From Branchiostoma floridae (lineage: Eukaryota > Chordata > Leptocardii > Amphioxiformes > Branchiostomatidae), in the NCBI RefSeq assembly GCF_000003815.2, contig NC_049981.1:1947973-2011972 (forward strand): a stretch of DNA of 64,000 nt, read 5' to 3'. Positions 35,301 to 41,559 of this stretch are shown here, one piece after another. The first letter of the stretch is position 1. Each line of letters begins with the position of its first letter. Both the position numbers and the translations under genes were made by a program. Under the pieces are notes generated by a model. It searched no databases, was not told where the DNA came from, and saw only the letters and a program-made list of their open reading frames with translations.

Positions 35301-35316
35301 TCCGGACCTGCGCCAT
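5217..35316 (-). CDS. Multi-repeat cyclic-nucleotide-gated K+ channel (tetraKCNG/CNGK type), 25 visible exons, 3' end outside window
   Basis: One gene encodes successive six-TM channel repeats, each with a GYGD filter and a C-linker/CNBD. Exons, 5' to 3': 35316-34815, 34559-34380, 34064-33977, 33799-33622, 33058-(gap), 31612-31553, 30870-30756, 30277-30143, 29004-28685, 27895-27738, 27372-27251, 26725-26547, 19201-19041, 17915-17673, 14447-14331, 13695-13596, 12710-12564, 10944-10760, 10523-10239, 9367-9200, 8553-8400, 7387-7260, 6809-6554, 6068-5925, 5373-about 5217. Phases match at every junction checked. About 1,450 codons are visible. The start ATG has A at -3 and G at +4. The family is known from sea urchin sperm, where four repeats in one chain form a cGMP-activated K+ channel that hyperpolarises the flagellum. 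Three repeats are seen here; a fourth is inferred beyond the left edge. Part of repeat I is lost in an N gap. Confidence 0.88.
5505..5735 (+). repeat. GC-rich dispersed repeat, copy 1
   Basis: Shares ordered blocks with 26285-26490 and 27520-27740 (same strand) and 7545-7760 (opposite strand): CATGCGGCTCCCGG, GAGCCCCGGGTTGAATTTAAG, CAGTCCACCGGGACAAA, TGTGGCTTCGG, ACATCCCTGACGGGCACCGG. It sits in channel intron 24. No coding capacity. Confidence 0.65.
5925..6809 (-). CDS. Channel exons 23-24: S5, pore and S6 of repeat III
   Basis: Exon 23 (6809-6554) holds S5 (FFLYSLIFTHWTTCVVWLMG), a long acidic turret with three cysteines, and the pore MYWACATALNVGYGDLHASL. Exon 24 (6068-5925, 48 codons) holds S6 (LMALLQIVGIVFYGYIVASV) and ends RLRLIFAFLK in phase 0. 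The filter core GYGD is present, but the preceding TST of repeats I and II is LNV here. Confidence 0.9.
6228..6345. repeat. Dispersed repeat paired with 41560-41660
   Basis: The reverse complement of this stretch and 41560-41660 share GAGACGGTGG, TATAAACTTCCTGG, CACGTATCC and GATCACGTGTCTGTAACTC in the same order. It contains several CACGTG-type sites. It lies in the intron between channel exons 23 and 24. Confidence 0.6.
7260..9367 (-). CDS. Channel exons 20-22: voltage sensor S1-S4 of repeat III
   Basis: Exon 20 (9367-9200) contains S1 (VWIGLRLLMAAASTFTY) and the start of S2 (FGINIGLDVCNFVDM). Exon 21 (8553-8400) continues S2 and holds S3 (TNFLMDIMASFPIELVAIPF). Exon 22 (7387-7260) holds S4 (LMALVGLLRLNRVLIAYN) and FFDYLESNVEIETGLIR. 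S4 keeps only two arginines. Phases 2-2, 2-0 and 0-2 fit. A second possible donor 4 bases downstream in exon 21 is excluded because it breaks phase. Confidence 0.88.
7545..7760 (-). repeat. GC-rich dispersed repeat, copy 2 (inverted)
   Basis: Reverse-orientation, more diverged copy of the family at 5505, 26285 and 27520. CCACAAATTTGTCCCGGTGGA and TTTTAAAATGAACCCG are the clearest shared blocks. It lies in a channel intron. Confidence 0.55.
7855..8280. mobile_element. MITE-like element with TA flanks, family also at 36383
   Basis: The left end GCATGGGTACCATCTGG and right end CCGGATGGTACCCAGGC are inverted repeats, each flanked by TA. The 426-bp body matches 36383-36704 in opposite orientation, including TATACTATATACAGTCGCTT, CGTCTGGGAACGCGGACCAT and CTCCAGACGGATAGCAGAAG. 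No transposase frame is visible, so it is non-autonomous. Confidence 0.75.
8876..9165 (+). mobile_element. LINE-type retrotransposon relic, C-terminal fragment
   Basis: The plus strand reads VHQARLRLFGHIARTEPRKQ, a stop, then LNWPGPRGRPRHT, a stop, and further on DDLRAAGLDL and ALNRPMWRSV. This is the usual C-terminal signature of endonuclease/reverse-transcriptase retrotransposon proteins (RLRWxGHIxR...GRPRxTW...DL...RPxWR). It is broken by stops and a frameshift, sits in channel intron 20 and is antisense to the gene. Confidence 0.65.
9967..10184. mobile_element. MITE-like inverted-repeat element, family also in three other channel introns
   Basis: The ends are GATGAAGGTTAGA and TCTAACCTTCATC. 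Inside them are GCAATTGGATATGATTTTGG and, facing it, CCAAAATCATATCTTGTTGC. The core CATCCGTTATCTTTCGTCAG recurs at about 6945-7020, 18225-18310 and 19265-19450. The element abuts exon 19 on its 3' side. No coding capacity. Confidence 0.7.
10239..10523 (-). CDS. Channel exon 19: linker between repeats II and III
   Basis: The exon reads on from the CNBD II C-helix (QFHELSKMEDFREALRLSK) into a polar linker (RIRSFSQVAATADDDQLESL). It ends in a sequence typical of the approach to S1 (DYLEPFHRLSTPLRILSNLL). It is 95 codons, phase 2 in and phase 2 out. No domain beyond the channel linker is seen. Confidence 0.85.
10760..14447 (-). CDS. Channel exons 15-18: C-linker and CNBD of repeat II
   Basis: Exon 15 (14447-14331) and exon 16 (13695-13596) form the C-linker (SVVRQFMKDHEICPNLRRRV, then LQQDVAFEEAKEVLEQ). 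Exon 17 (12710-12564) starts VPLFQETDPSFLRELA and carries the first CNBD strands (APGDVIVYSGD...MIRKGYCE). Exon 18 (10944-10760) carries YFGQLSLLFGDQQPDTIRS and the helix LTRDDLEDVLSKYPLVEK. At the phosphate-cassette position where repeat I has PRTAS, this repeat has PDTIRS, so the key arginine appears to be replaced by Asp. Confidence 0.88.
11062..11216. mobile_element. Palindromic MITE-like element with TTA duplication
   Basis: About 60-bp inverted arms run inward from TACCGCCACCTCAAAAA (left) and TTTTTTGAGGTGGCGGTA (right), continuing through TATAGAGGTCTTC and CAAGATTGTCTTCAACACC. TTA flanks both ends. A three-base TTA/TWA duplication is typical of PIF/Harbinger-derived elements. It lies in the intron between channel exons 17 and 18. 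Confidence 0.75.
11415..11582 (-). mobile_element. tRNA-derived SINE fragment
   Basis: Read on the minus strand from 11582, the sequence has an A-box-like GGCGTAACTGGTAGAGCG, then a B-box-like GAGTTCGATCCC, then GTGCCCTTGGGAAAGGCACT. The same order appears in the element at 48190-48602. It lies in a channel intron. It is not a functional tRNA because the arms do not pair well. Confidence 0.65.
12455..12476. repeat. (CA)n microsatellite
   Basis: A short uninterrupted run of CA dinucleotides in the intron just downstream, in the gene sense, of channel exon 17. Confidence 0.85.
13910..13972. repeat. Dispersed short repeat (retrotransposon 3'-tail-like)
   Basis: AATAATAATAAGTTTATTGC followed by AAATTCTTGCCCGAGGGCTA and ATTGCGAGTGACA. 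Near-identical sequence is at 38657-38720 and 35780-35835, with looser copies at 31836-31885 and, inverted, 54640-54672. The family may be a retrotransposon 3' end. Confidence 0.55.
15241..15937. mobile_element. Foldback / Harbinger-like MITE, 697 bp with TTA duplication
   Basis: The ends mirror each other for about 38 bases: CCCCGTTCATACTAGGATTC at the left and GAATCCTAGTATGAACGGGG at the right. Inner inverted blocks continue the fold (CTTAAGTATCGTTTGC / GCAAACGCTACTTAAG, and GCAACGGGCTGCGTCG / CGACGCAGCCCGTTGC). TTA occurs directly outside both ends. Sub-terminal copies of GAATCCGGATATATCC repeat within each arm. No transposase. It lies in the intron between channel exons 14 and 15. Confidence 0.8.
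16700..17345. repeat. Degenerate tandem repeat, unit ~142-152 bp, about 4 copies
   Basis: CAAGTTCAAGCACYAGGAGG or a close variant recurs at about 16751, 16898, 17050 and 17192. It is followed each time by CCAAAATCAAAMCTGA, a CACC-rich stretch and CCGGAAATACAGCGC-like sequence. A run of G marks the left edge. Plus-strand open frames here follow the repeat and are not considered genes. It is intronic. Confidence 0.75.
17673..19201 (-). CDS. Channel exons 13-14: S5, pore and S6 of repeat II
   Basis: Exon 13 (19201-19041) begins LTTFFSKMEESLTKDIF and contains S5 (LKLFTYIILIIHWCSCLLY). Exon 14 (17915-17673) contains the turret CVEGGWVDHLGLAG, the pore helix YFVSLYFTAATM, the filter TSTGYGD and S6 (VLAMAVMIVGLLLCGYCV). 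The filter is canonical for K+. Junction TG|G (Trp) and end GCC AG (phase 2) both match. Confidence 0.92.
18225..18312. repeat. Copy of the ATGATTTTGG...CTTTCGTCAG intronic repeat
   Basis: Contains GGATATGGTTTTGGAAATGA, CATCCGTGATCTTTCGTCAG and TGACACTGAAGAGATCTTG, matching the core of the element at 9967-10184. The flanking inverted arms are not clear here. Confidence 0.6.
18683..18762. repeat. Short tandem repeat, ~29-bp unit
   Basis: TACTCAGTACATTATTTGTG followed by GTACACATG is repeated about two and a half times with a period of 29. It is intronic, between channel exons 13 and 14. Confidence 0.8.
19945..20170. repeat. Dispersed repeat shared (inverted) with 34085-34285
   Basis: GCATTTCTTCACATTACCTA, CCTTGCCTGA, GCATATCAAACTTTG, GTGTGAAGGATGA and ATATCGTTGCTAAGGCCGTT occur here. 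The same blocks occur in the same order on the opposite strand at 34085-34285. Both copies are in introns of the same gene. Confidence 0.65.
22104..22745 (+). pseudogene. Degenerate LINE reverse transcriptase (CR1/Jockey-like)
   Basis: The plus strand reads NKFQSGFRPAHSTTTTLIHV and AVFLDLKKAFDTV, the conserved RT fingers and palm start (GFRPxxST, DLKKAFDTV). A frame change follows, then DRKQTTVVNGVASDF, another frame change around the expected GVPQGSVLGP block, and after a deletion the C-terminal RYRGVCQWNHLPMTL. The catalytic YADD region is missing. It is a dead, internally deleted copy in the long channel intron. Confidence 0.8.
22788..24030. mobile_element. TA-flanked DNA element (1,243 bp), TIR CAGTCAAACCTGCCC
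   Basis: It starts CAGTCAAACCTGCCCGAGCG and ends GTCTTGGGCAGGTTTGACTG with TA immediately outside both ends, the pattern of Tc1/mariner-type insertions. Sub-terminal copies of CAGCGACCACCTG occur at both sides. No intact transposase frame is visible. Shorter relatives lie at 35536-35629 and 57659-57836, and a truncated one begins at 44067. Confidence 0.78.
24541..24800. repeat. Two-copy tandem repeat (~180 bp apart)
   Basis: AATTTCAGGTCATTTGGTTT, then a ...ACCARGGYACAGGAGC... block, AAAAAAT and a CTAAAAATK run occur twice in direct orientation. It lies in the long channel intron and is non-coding. Confidence 0.65.
26285..26490 (+). repeat. GC-rich dispersed repeat, copy 3
   Basis: Contains GGCCGGGCCCCGGATTCATT, TTAAGTCGGGATC, ACACCGAGGGGTGTC, GGCTTCGAAGCCC and ACATCCCCAGTGGGATCC in the same order as the copies at 5505 and 27520. 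It lies just 3' (in gene sense) of exon 12. The long plus-strand frame from 26382 comes from this repeat plus antisense exon 12. Confidence 0.6.
26547..27895 (-). CDS. Channel exons 10-12: voltage sensor S1-S4 of repeat II
   Basis: Exon 10 (27895-27738) holds S1 (WEIFIIITTFAVCMSHSYLA). Exon 11 (27372-27251) holds S2 (FIVSYLLDVPLLLDVVIRL). Exon 12 (26725-26547) holds S3 (SWSFVLDLCSILPIELFAL) and S4 (LGLVACLKLNRLIKFHK). Phases 0-2, 2-1 and 1-0 link exactly. S4 has one arginine plus lysines and a histidine. The last donor is gtcaga, a weak but valid GT site. The next exon is 7.3 kb away. Confidence 0.88.
27520..27737 (+). repeat. GC-rich dispersed repeat, copy 4
   Basis: CCATGCGGCTCCCGGGATAT, GGGTTCATTTTAAGTCGG, AGTCCACCGGGACGAAC, TGTGGCTTCGGAGC and ACATCCCTGACGGGCACCGG mark this copy. 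It abuts the donor side of channel exon 10. Confidence 0.65.
28351..28538. mobile_element. MITE-like inverted-repeat element, GC-rich arms
   Basis: The left end CGTCACATTTCCAAACCGGG and right end TTTGGAAATGTGACG face each other. The arms continue with GCCCGGCCGGGC on both sides and GGCGTAAAG / CTTTACGCC further in. About 188 bp, non-coding. It lies in the intron between channel exons 9 and 10. Confidence 0.75.
28685..29004 (-). CDS. Channel exon 9: Ser/Arg-rich linker between repeats I and II
   Basis: The exon follows a good pyrimidine tract (ttcttctag) and joins in phase 1. It is low-complexity, basic and serine-rich, with RRASALRRLS near the start and EARRASRGASRKSIKLS further on. These are basophilic-kinase (PKA/PKG-like RRxS) consensus sites. 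It ends LAPSVEEGAICA in phase 0. The reading frame is open throughout and its phases fit both neighbours, which supports it as coding. No folded domain is recognised. Confidence 0.8.
30143..31612 (-). CDS. Channel exons 6-8: CNBD I, distal part, and following segment
   Basis: Exon 6 (31612-31553, 20 codons) reads VVSKDGTPLATFKHGKVFGE, ending at the conserved FGE of the phosphate-binding cassette. Exon 7 (30870-30756) reads LSLIFNVPRTASIRAATN and on to LHIILNHYPD. It keeps the PRTAS arginine that contacts the cyclic phosphate in known CNBDs. Exon 8 (30277-30143) begins VMKRLHEMAVQRFGSP, the C-helix region, and continues into a Gly/Ser-rich stretch. Phases are 0-0, 0-1 and 1-1. Confidence 0.87.
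31700..31900 (+). repeat. SINE-like relic with retro-tail
   Basis: GGTGTTTGGCCCAACCCCAG and GTGGTCCCGGGTTCAAAAC resemble a decayed tRNA-type promoter. TGCCCTTAGGACTCACACC, a GAATGAATGAATGAA run and CTTTTATTGCACGTTTTGCC follow. It lies in the intron region next to the N gap. Confidence 0.45.
32278..32991. other. Assembly gap (714 N)
   Basis: The run of N begins at 32278 and ends at 32991. The length may be an estimate. By comparison with repeat II, the gap should hold the rest of C-linker I and the first CNBD beta-strands. Open frames written across the gap are artefacts. Confidence 0.98.
32992..33058 (-). CDS. Channel exon 5 (partial): start of C-linker I, cut by the sequence gap
   Basis: The acceptor ...cttgaag is followed in phase 0 by IEEDIPETQQRQIIKYYKYF, the typical start of a CNG/HCN C-linker helix pair after S6. 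The exon runs into the N block, so its 3' end and the first half of CNBD I are not visible. Confidence 0.85.
33622..34559 (-). CDS. Channel exons 2-4: S5, pore and S6 of repeat I
   Basis: Exon 2 (34559-34380) carries S5 (TAVSWLCLHLMACGWFAL) and the acidic turret ending TEPNE. Exon 3 (34064-33977) carries the pore helix YVISMYWATATSTSTG. Exon 4 (33799-33622) completes the filter GYGD and carries S6 (AYSIAAMLAGVAVFFGMILG). The intron between exons 3 and 4 falls inside the codon of the first filter glycine (GG|A, phase 2). The TSTGYGD filter is K+-selective by family knowledge. Exon 4 ends in phase 0 right after DTIKQYL. Confidence 0.9.
34085..34285. repeat. Dispersed repeat shared (inverted) with 19945-20170
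   Basis: Second copy of the repeat described at 19945. It carries AACGGCCTTAGCAACGATAT, TCATCCTTCACACGTTTG and TAGGTAATGTGAAGAAATGC. It sits in the intron between channel exons 2 and 3. Confidence 0.65.
34815..35316 (-). CDS. Channel exon 1: N-terminus and voltage-sensor S1-S4 of repeat I
   Basis: The exon opens with a short cytoplasmic N-terminus (MAQVRTDRDGG...) and no signal peptide. Hydrophobic segments follow in order: S1 around WEAIIAITCVATACIG, S2 around LWVLTYIFDALYLSDIVLQF, S3 around FAVDLLSLLPIELIAF and S4 with FQLNRLLRMYRVQTFF. S4 keeps three arginines. The exon ends TTC G before GTAAGT-like gtaagtgc (phase 1), and the next exon completes Asp. The whole voltage sensor is in one exon, whereas repeats II and III split it into three. 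Confidence 0.92.
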
Positions 35317-35535
35317 TTTCGCTCAACAAATGTTGCTCCACATTTGAACAGATGTTTGAGCATTCGATGCATTCGAAATCGTGTTCTCGAACCTAACGTG
35401 ATTTCTTACGTAAGAATTAGAACTATACAAGCGTAAAGAAAACGTGACAAGTGTAAAGCCGAACCGCAGGACACCACAGACCGCGTTATTTTCTAAGAGA
35501 AGTAAGGTAACGTTACCGCTTACACTATAACGCTA

Positions 35536-35629
35536 CAGTCAAACCTGTCAAGCGGCCCTTCAAGAACAAAGTGACCGCATAGGCCAGGTGGTCGCTCTGC
35601 AAAGGTGGCCGCTTATACAGGTTTGACTG
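35536..35629. mobile_element. Miniature TA-flanked element (94 bp), TIR CAGTCAAACCTGT
   Basis: CAGTCAAACCTGTCAAGCGG at the left end and CCGCTTATACAGGTTTGACTG at the right end are inverted copies with TA outside each. It belongs to the family at 22788, 44067 and 57659. It lies 220 bp upstream of the channel start codon, so it is close to or inside the promoter or 5' UTR. Confidence 0.8.
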
Positions 35630-35779
35630 TATTTGAGATAACTGCCCGTGGTGCAACAAAGAATTTTAATTGAGGAATTGAAAAAAAAATGACCTTAAGT
35701 GTTAGGCTCTACACACTGTTTTTTTATCCACATCTACAGGTTTCTCCAAGTACAAGTCAGAATAGATATAAACAAAAAC

Positions 35780-35835
35780 AACAGTTTATTTCAAATTCTT
35801 GCCCTATGGCTAATTGCAAGTGACAAAAAAAACGC
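35780..35835. repeat. Dispersed short repeat (retrotransposon 3'-tail-like)
   Basis: CAGTTTATTTCAAATTCTTG followed by CCCTATGGCTAATTGCAAG and TGACAAAAAA. Same family as 13910 and 38657. Confidence 0.5.
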
Positions 35836-36151
35836 ATTGGTAAACAGTATAGTAAGCAACGACTCTAGCCTTAAGTCTAACGCTAAAATGTAATTTTGAA
35901 TTAATGCCAATTTCCTCTTGTAAATTTGATGGGATCGCGATCGGTTTATTCCCGATAATGAAAACTGCGACGATACCCATGGCGTAAAGTTGCAGATTTC
36001 AATAGGTGTTTGGAAAAGTTCATCAAACTTACGGCTCAAGTTTGGGCATCTCAAATAGATTTTCTTATCGTTTCTAAATAAGGCAAATATCATCTAGAAT
36101 TACAAAGAAGATAATCGGATTTCACAGGCAAACTGCCTCCTATCCGATGAT

Positions 36152-36182
36152 GTGATATGATATGATATGATATGATATGATA
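36152..36182. repeat. (GATAT)n microsatellite
   Basis: GATAT/ATGAT pentamers repeat about six times. Confidence 0.85.
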
Positions 36183-36382
36183 ATCAGAATACGTAGATCA
36201 AGTCATGTGATTTATAGTTCTGGTAACAAGTTCTTTTATTTGGACACGGCCGAAAATTTATGCATCATCTGATCATCCATGTAATCAAGTCCGTATGGGC
36301 TAGCGTAGTCTGCGTAAGAAATTCTCACTCTCCCGATGACTTTGCATTGTGGACAAACCCCATGAAATGAGTGAAACCATTA

Positions 36383-36704
36383 GCCTGGGTACCATCCGGA
36401 TAGTAGTTCGCTCCTATGTTCGCTTCTGCTATCCGTCTGGAGACGTGCGCATTCAAACCGTCTGGTGCTAACGTCAGTTAATAAGCGAATCAAGGAATAG
36501 GTTCTAGAGCTCTCGTATGTGGGGACCAATCAGCGCCTGCTTCCAGAATTTGGACGATTCCAGAAGTTAACATGGTCCGCGTTCCCAGACGGAAACACAG
36601 AGAAGCGACTGTATATAGTGTATAATGAATGTCAGAGCTAGAAGCGGCTGTATATAGTAAATAATGAACGCCAGAGCGAACTACTTTCCGGATGGTACCC
36701 AGGC
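36383..36704. mobile_element. MITE-like element with TA flanks, second copy of the 7855 family
   Basis: The ends GCCTGGGTACCATCCGGATA and TTTCCGGATGGTACCCAGGC are inverted repeats flanked by TA. The body is the reverse of 7855-8280 with about 100 bp fewer. The open frame on the minus strand across it is a repeat artefact. Confidence 0.78.
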
Positions 36705-37489
36705 TATGAAACCATTTCATATGGACTACAAAACAACAGCATCGGGATCACTATGGAAACTCCCGCGAAACAAAAAAAAAGGAACAGTTTCAAATGGGTG
36801 GAATCTTGGCATGGCAACCAGACACGTTCGAAAGTCACCGTTGCCGGCGTTCTAAGAACGTGCTTCTGGCGCGGGCCGCTTTCGCCACTTTACGTTCCCA
36901 TGTGTTCGAATCCGTTCAAAGGAGGTCTTTTCTCGTAGTACCATGGGCGATAGGCCATCGAGTTTTTGTCGAAATCGCTGTTGCTTTATTTTTACGTATA
37001 CACTCAACACACACTGTATACAGTACTACCGTACTGTGTACTCAGTCCATTGAATCAAATAATAAACAAGCATGCTGAGCTTGAAAGACGCACTGTGTAC
37101 GCCGAGCTCCGTTTGCTGCGTCGTTCTAGATCACGGGGATAGTTCGCGCTAAGGCCGACGGGAGTAGAACAGTTTCGCAGTTTGCTCGAACGCGTTCGCG
37201 AAGCCCTGCTCGAACCGATGAACCGCCAAGGGGGCTAACTTCTCTAACTACATAAAGATGACTGGGTAGGAAATACTATCCGGAAAGAGCGTTACCAATA
37301 GGGGTGGCAGCAGGAAAAGTGACTTAGAACCATGGTTCTATGGTGGATCTGGGGCTTCTCGGCTTTTACGTGAGAATACTAGACTAGTTTTCGGCGTGGC
37401 TGGTTTGACAAAAGGCAATAGGCCATCGAGTATTTGTTGAAATCAGTATTACATGTACTTTGTCGTACTAAAATAAGACTCTATGAACT

Positions 37490-37735
37490 CAAACAGCGTG
37501 TACTCGTTCCACAGAGATTCACGAGAATCAATCATACACTGACTACCAAACACACAGTGTACTCGGTCCACTGAAATATTCCCGAGAATCATACACTAAC
37601 ACACTCTGTGTCTTGTTCACTGAAAGAATTCCGAGAATCATAACACTAACATACACCGTGCACTCAGTCCACTGAAAGAATCCTGAGAATCATACACAAT
37701 CATACACGCGGTGTACTTGGTTCACTGAAACTTTC
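37490..37735. repeat. Minisatellite array A, ~50-59-bp unit, about 5 copies
   Basis: Units contain TACTCGGTCCACTGAAA and TTCCCGAGAATCATACAC, starting near 37501, 37560, 37611, 37661 and 37713. They are the reverse complement of the units in array B (38139-38425), with more divergence. Confidence 0.75.
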
Positions 37736-38138
37736 GCGGGAACTTTTCTGAGTCTCGCGTCTGATTGGCTAGCAATGATGTAATCGTCTTGTGCAGCAGC
37801 GACCCTACCGGCTAGATATGGTACTGCTGGTAACGCTGTTCCCCGGAAATCGGACTTTACAAAATGCTGCATATTTTCTTTATTATTAGATGTTGTGTCC
37901 TAAGAAATCTCACATGGCTAGTAAGTAACACCTAGATGATAAGTAGTATCAATTTGTTTTATTTCATTGCGGTATTTCGCCGAAAACAAGGGCTTTTGAA
38001 ACGGCGTTTCCTACCTATTCATTATTGTTCTTAACACCAAAGCGTTCGGAAGTCGGTGTTCGGCAAACTTCGGGTGATTTCGGCAAGCGTTCGTATGTGT
38101 GATTCTTTGGAATGGACAGCGTGTATGTGTAACCGCTA

Positions 38139-38425
38139 AGTGTACGATTCGGGAATCTTTCCGTGGACCGAGTACCCAGTGTGTGTAAGTGCACGATTCT
38201 CGGGAATCTTTCCGTGGACCGAGTACCCAGTATGTGTAAGTGTACGATTTTTGGGAATCTTTCCGTGGACCGAGTACCCAGTGTGTGTAAGTGTACGATT
38301 CTCGGGAATCTTTCCGTGGACCGAGTACCCAGTGTGTGTAAGTGTACGATTCTCGGGAATCTTTCCGTGGACCGAGTACACCACGTGTGTAATAAGTGTA
38401 CGATTCTCGGGAAGCTTTCCGCGGA
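38139..38425. repeat. Minisatellite array B, 51-bp unit, about 5.5 copies
   Basis: GTGTACGATTCTCGGGAATC followed by TTTCCGTGGACCGAGTACCC and AGTGTGTGTAA repeats every 51 bases. Because 51 is 17 codons, all frames stay open and give false 17-residue repeat proteins on both strands. No start, splice or domain evidence for a gene. Confidence 0.9.
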
Positions 38426-38656
38426 GTCAGATTTTTATTACAGCAAACTAATACTGATTTCAACAAAAACTCAATGGCCTACCGCCTATGGTAGTACTAC
38501 AGCTTTTTCTGAATGTAAAATAGACATGAAGTCTTCTACACCCTTCAAGGTACACTTCTTTGGTAGAGTTCACGTCATTACAATTGCCATAACAAACTAC
38601 CCGTAGAAGTAAAAAAGAAACTAACAGAAATATTCTACCTCAACCCAATCAAAGAT

Positions 38657-38720
38657 CATAATAATAACTTTATTGCATATTCTTGCCCGAGGGCTAATTG
38701 CAAGTGACAAAAAATTACAT
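38657..38720. repeat. Dispersed short repeat (retrotransposon 3'-tail-like)
   Basis: ATAATAATAACTTTATTGCA followed by TATTCTTGCCCGAGGGCTAA and TTGCAAGTGACAAAAA. Closest relative of 13910-13972. Confidence 0.55.
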
Positions 38721-41559
38721 ACAAATAATGGTAAACACTAAAACAGTATAAAATTATAGAAACCAAAGGTTTTAGATTTGACTGACGCACCTATTGAACT
38801 GTTCAATATTGACTTTTGACTTTATAATAACGTTATACAATTTACAGTTTAAAATACGGCACTGCATCGTAACTATAAAGATTACCATTGCCCAGCTCAA
38901 ATGCTGTGCAGTTGTCTTTCCAGAGTTTATAATGATACTTGCTGAGTGAATCACCTCTGTGTCTTGTCACAATTTCTTGTTCATTCATAACAGAATGTTG
39001 ACGAAAGTGACGTATCCCTGTCTGTAATGTAGGCAGTTCGTACACGCACAATTATTATTATACACGCACGTATGTATTATATAAAGCTAATACATATAAA
39101 GGCCCGTCAAAATAGGACTGCAAACCATTAGACTTGCCATACTCGTGAGAGTGGCCGTCCGTCACATATAAAGACCGATTTAAAAGGTTGGTTCAATTAA
39201 AATGTAAAATAAATATTGATCAAAAGCAAGGATTGTTCTATCAGCAAGGAAGGGGTTTTGAAAACGTCAGGCCTTGGGTCAGATGTCAGGATTGAAATAT
39301 AATTTTGAAATCGCAACGCCTGACTTAACGCTTTCTTTGTCAGAGTTGCCTTTTTCCACCCTTATGTGCAAGTCAGAACAATTCCCCATCCAAAGCTCTA
39401 TTGTCATCGTTTTAACATTCCGCCATTGCTTACCTCGTAGAAAAGACGAATCAGAGATCTGAATCAGAGTTTGTTTGAACCTTTTTTCAAGTTATTTATT
39501 CAAATCGGCCGCAGAAGTGGTCATAGAAAGAAAACAAACATTGGAGACATGCTACTTACAAAAGATTGAAGATGGACGTTAACGTTGACGATCTTGAAAT
39601 CACTGACTTCATAATCAAGCAGAGTGAAGCCTGTCTCCGTAACCTTGACAGTGGCCTCAGGATAGGATAAGCAACATTGTGTCCAAGTTCACGGCGAACA
39701 ACGGCCGTCGCCATCTTCGCTGTCTTCGCCATCTTCGAGTCTTCGCTGTCTTACAACTTTCTTCAAATGAAGAAAATTTCAAGCTGTTTTGACAAAAATC
39801 TATGGAAAGAATTTTCACAGTAACGGTTTTCTGTATGCTGTTCTTATGGATGCCCGGCTTATCCATCATTGGTTGATGTTTTCAACAGTTGTTGAGTAAC
39901 ATAACCTTATTTGGAAGAAACTCGGGTGTCCTTAGTTGACCCTGACCGTATCTGCATCGCGAGTTGTCCTTAGTTGACCCTGGCAGTGCGCGGTCAGTGG
40001 TAGAACCAGTGGGTCCCATAGAACGCTTCTGGTATATTTTGTTACATTCTGTGCGGGTTTCAAACATTCATGTGCAGGACAAGGCACCGGTTAAGAAAAT
40101 TCAGGGACATTTTCAACTTCAGGTCCAGGTCCGGACCTAATTGTCTGTGAAAACTTTTGACTGGGTGATACTCAAAACAATGGTGCATTTCTCTATAACG
40201 AAGATTCGTTTGGTGGAATATCTGACATCCGCTGGCGCTTTAAAATCCCATCTTCATAACAACGCTAACTGCCTCTGTTTGTTTGACTGCAAGACTTTGT
40301 ATAGAAATGACTCTACTTCGCTCTTGTGACTTTCTTAGACTGGATAACTCCAAAACATGACGCCTTCCTATACAATATGTCCATTCTTTTTTAACAGAAC
40401 CCAAATTCGGTCCACTGATTTTTTTCAGGTCCATTTTTTACTGGTCCAAGAAGAAAAACAACTTTTTTTCCGGTACAAAAGTACCAGTCCCCACCCTTAT
40501 ATATATATTGATGGTGAAACATAACATTACGCAATCAGCCATTTCTTTCCACGGAATTCTATATGTCACTACTATTAGGACCATATATGGAATAAACTAA
40601 GTTGTCCTTAGTTGACCCTGACCGTACGTGGTCACCTGAACGTTTGTGATATATTTTTTTACAATCCATTTCAAGGATGTTGTGAACTTGTCAATATGAT
40701 ACATTAAGTATTTCAGTAGTAGTTCAGTTGACACATTGAAATCGTAGCAAAAGATTCTTTATTATATTGACAATTACAAAAGTTCAGTGACTTTCTTAAC
40801 AATCCACAAAATAGAAATACAAAAGAAAATCTTAAAATTCTTACGGAATGATTTAGGCTAGCAAACACGAATATCTAATATTTTGTTACAATAGTAATGT
40901 CACTCATAAAAAAACAACCTTACGCATTTACGCATTGAGAGTGTTGCCAAAGCTGAACATATATTAAAATCTGATTGCGGTATCGAGTGTCTTAAAATTT
41001 GCAACGTAATGTTTATCTACATCAAAACGACTTCTCCGTAAATTCGCATGGTGTCAGAAATGAAGACATCGTTAGTCCGCGGTTAGTAGTAGCAGTTTTT
41101 CTATCAACCAACAGGGGGCGCTTTAAAATCCGCAAACGTTTCAATGTCAATTTTCTAGACCGCTAACGTTACATATGTAAACAGCATGAAATTTTGTTGT
41201 TGCATGCATTCGTACTGGCGTTGATACATGCGTATTGAATGAAAAATGAATTATTTAGTGCGTTGCAGCCAGATTCACAAACACATACAAAGACTTCAGT
41301 TGTCTGCTAACATCTTTTTCATGTACATTGTATATTAAACATTAAAATCTAGTTATTGAAAGATCTGCATAGAGAATAAAATCGGAGGTTCTAGCTAGTG
41401 TCTATTAGTCACTCTAGTCACAAGTCCTGGTTGTGGAGGCCTATCAACTGATGCAGAAACGATTTTTTCATTCTTTCTCATGAAAGCTCATCTGTGTTGG
41501 TAGTAATCATAGTACAAACCTTCTTCCGACACATAAGTACACAAGGATCATTGAATAGA

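Noticed and set aside
38139-38425. CRISPR-like direct repeats
   Set aside because: Repeats are contiguous without unique spacers and the genome is an intron-rich animal genome.
38011-38606. Open frames with 17-residue protein repeats on both strands
   Set aside because: They arise from the 51-bp minisatellite, which keeps all frames open.
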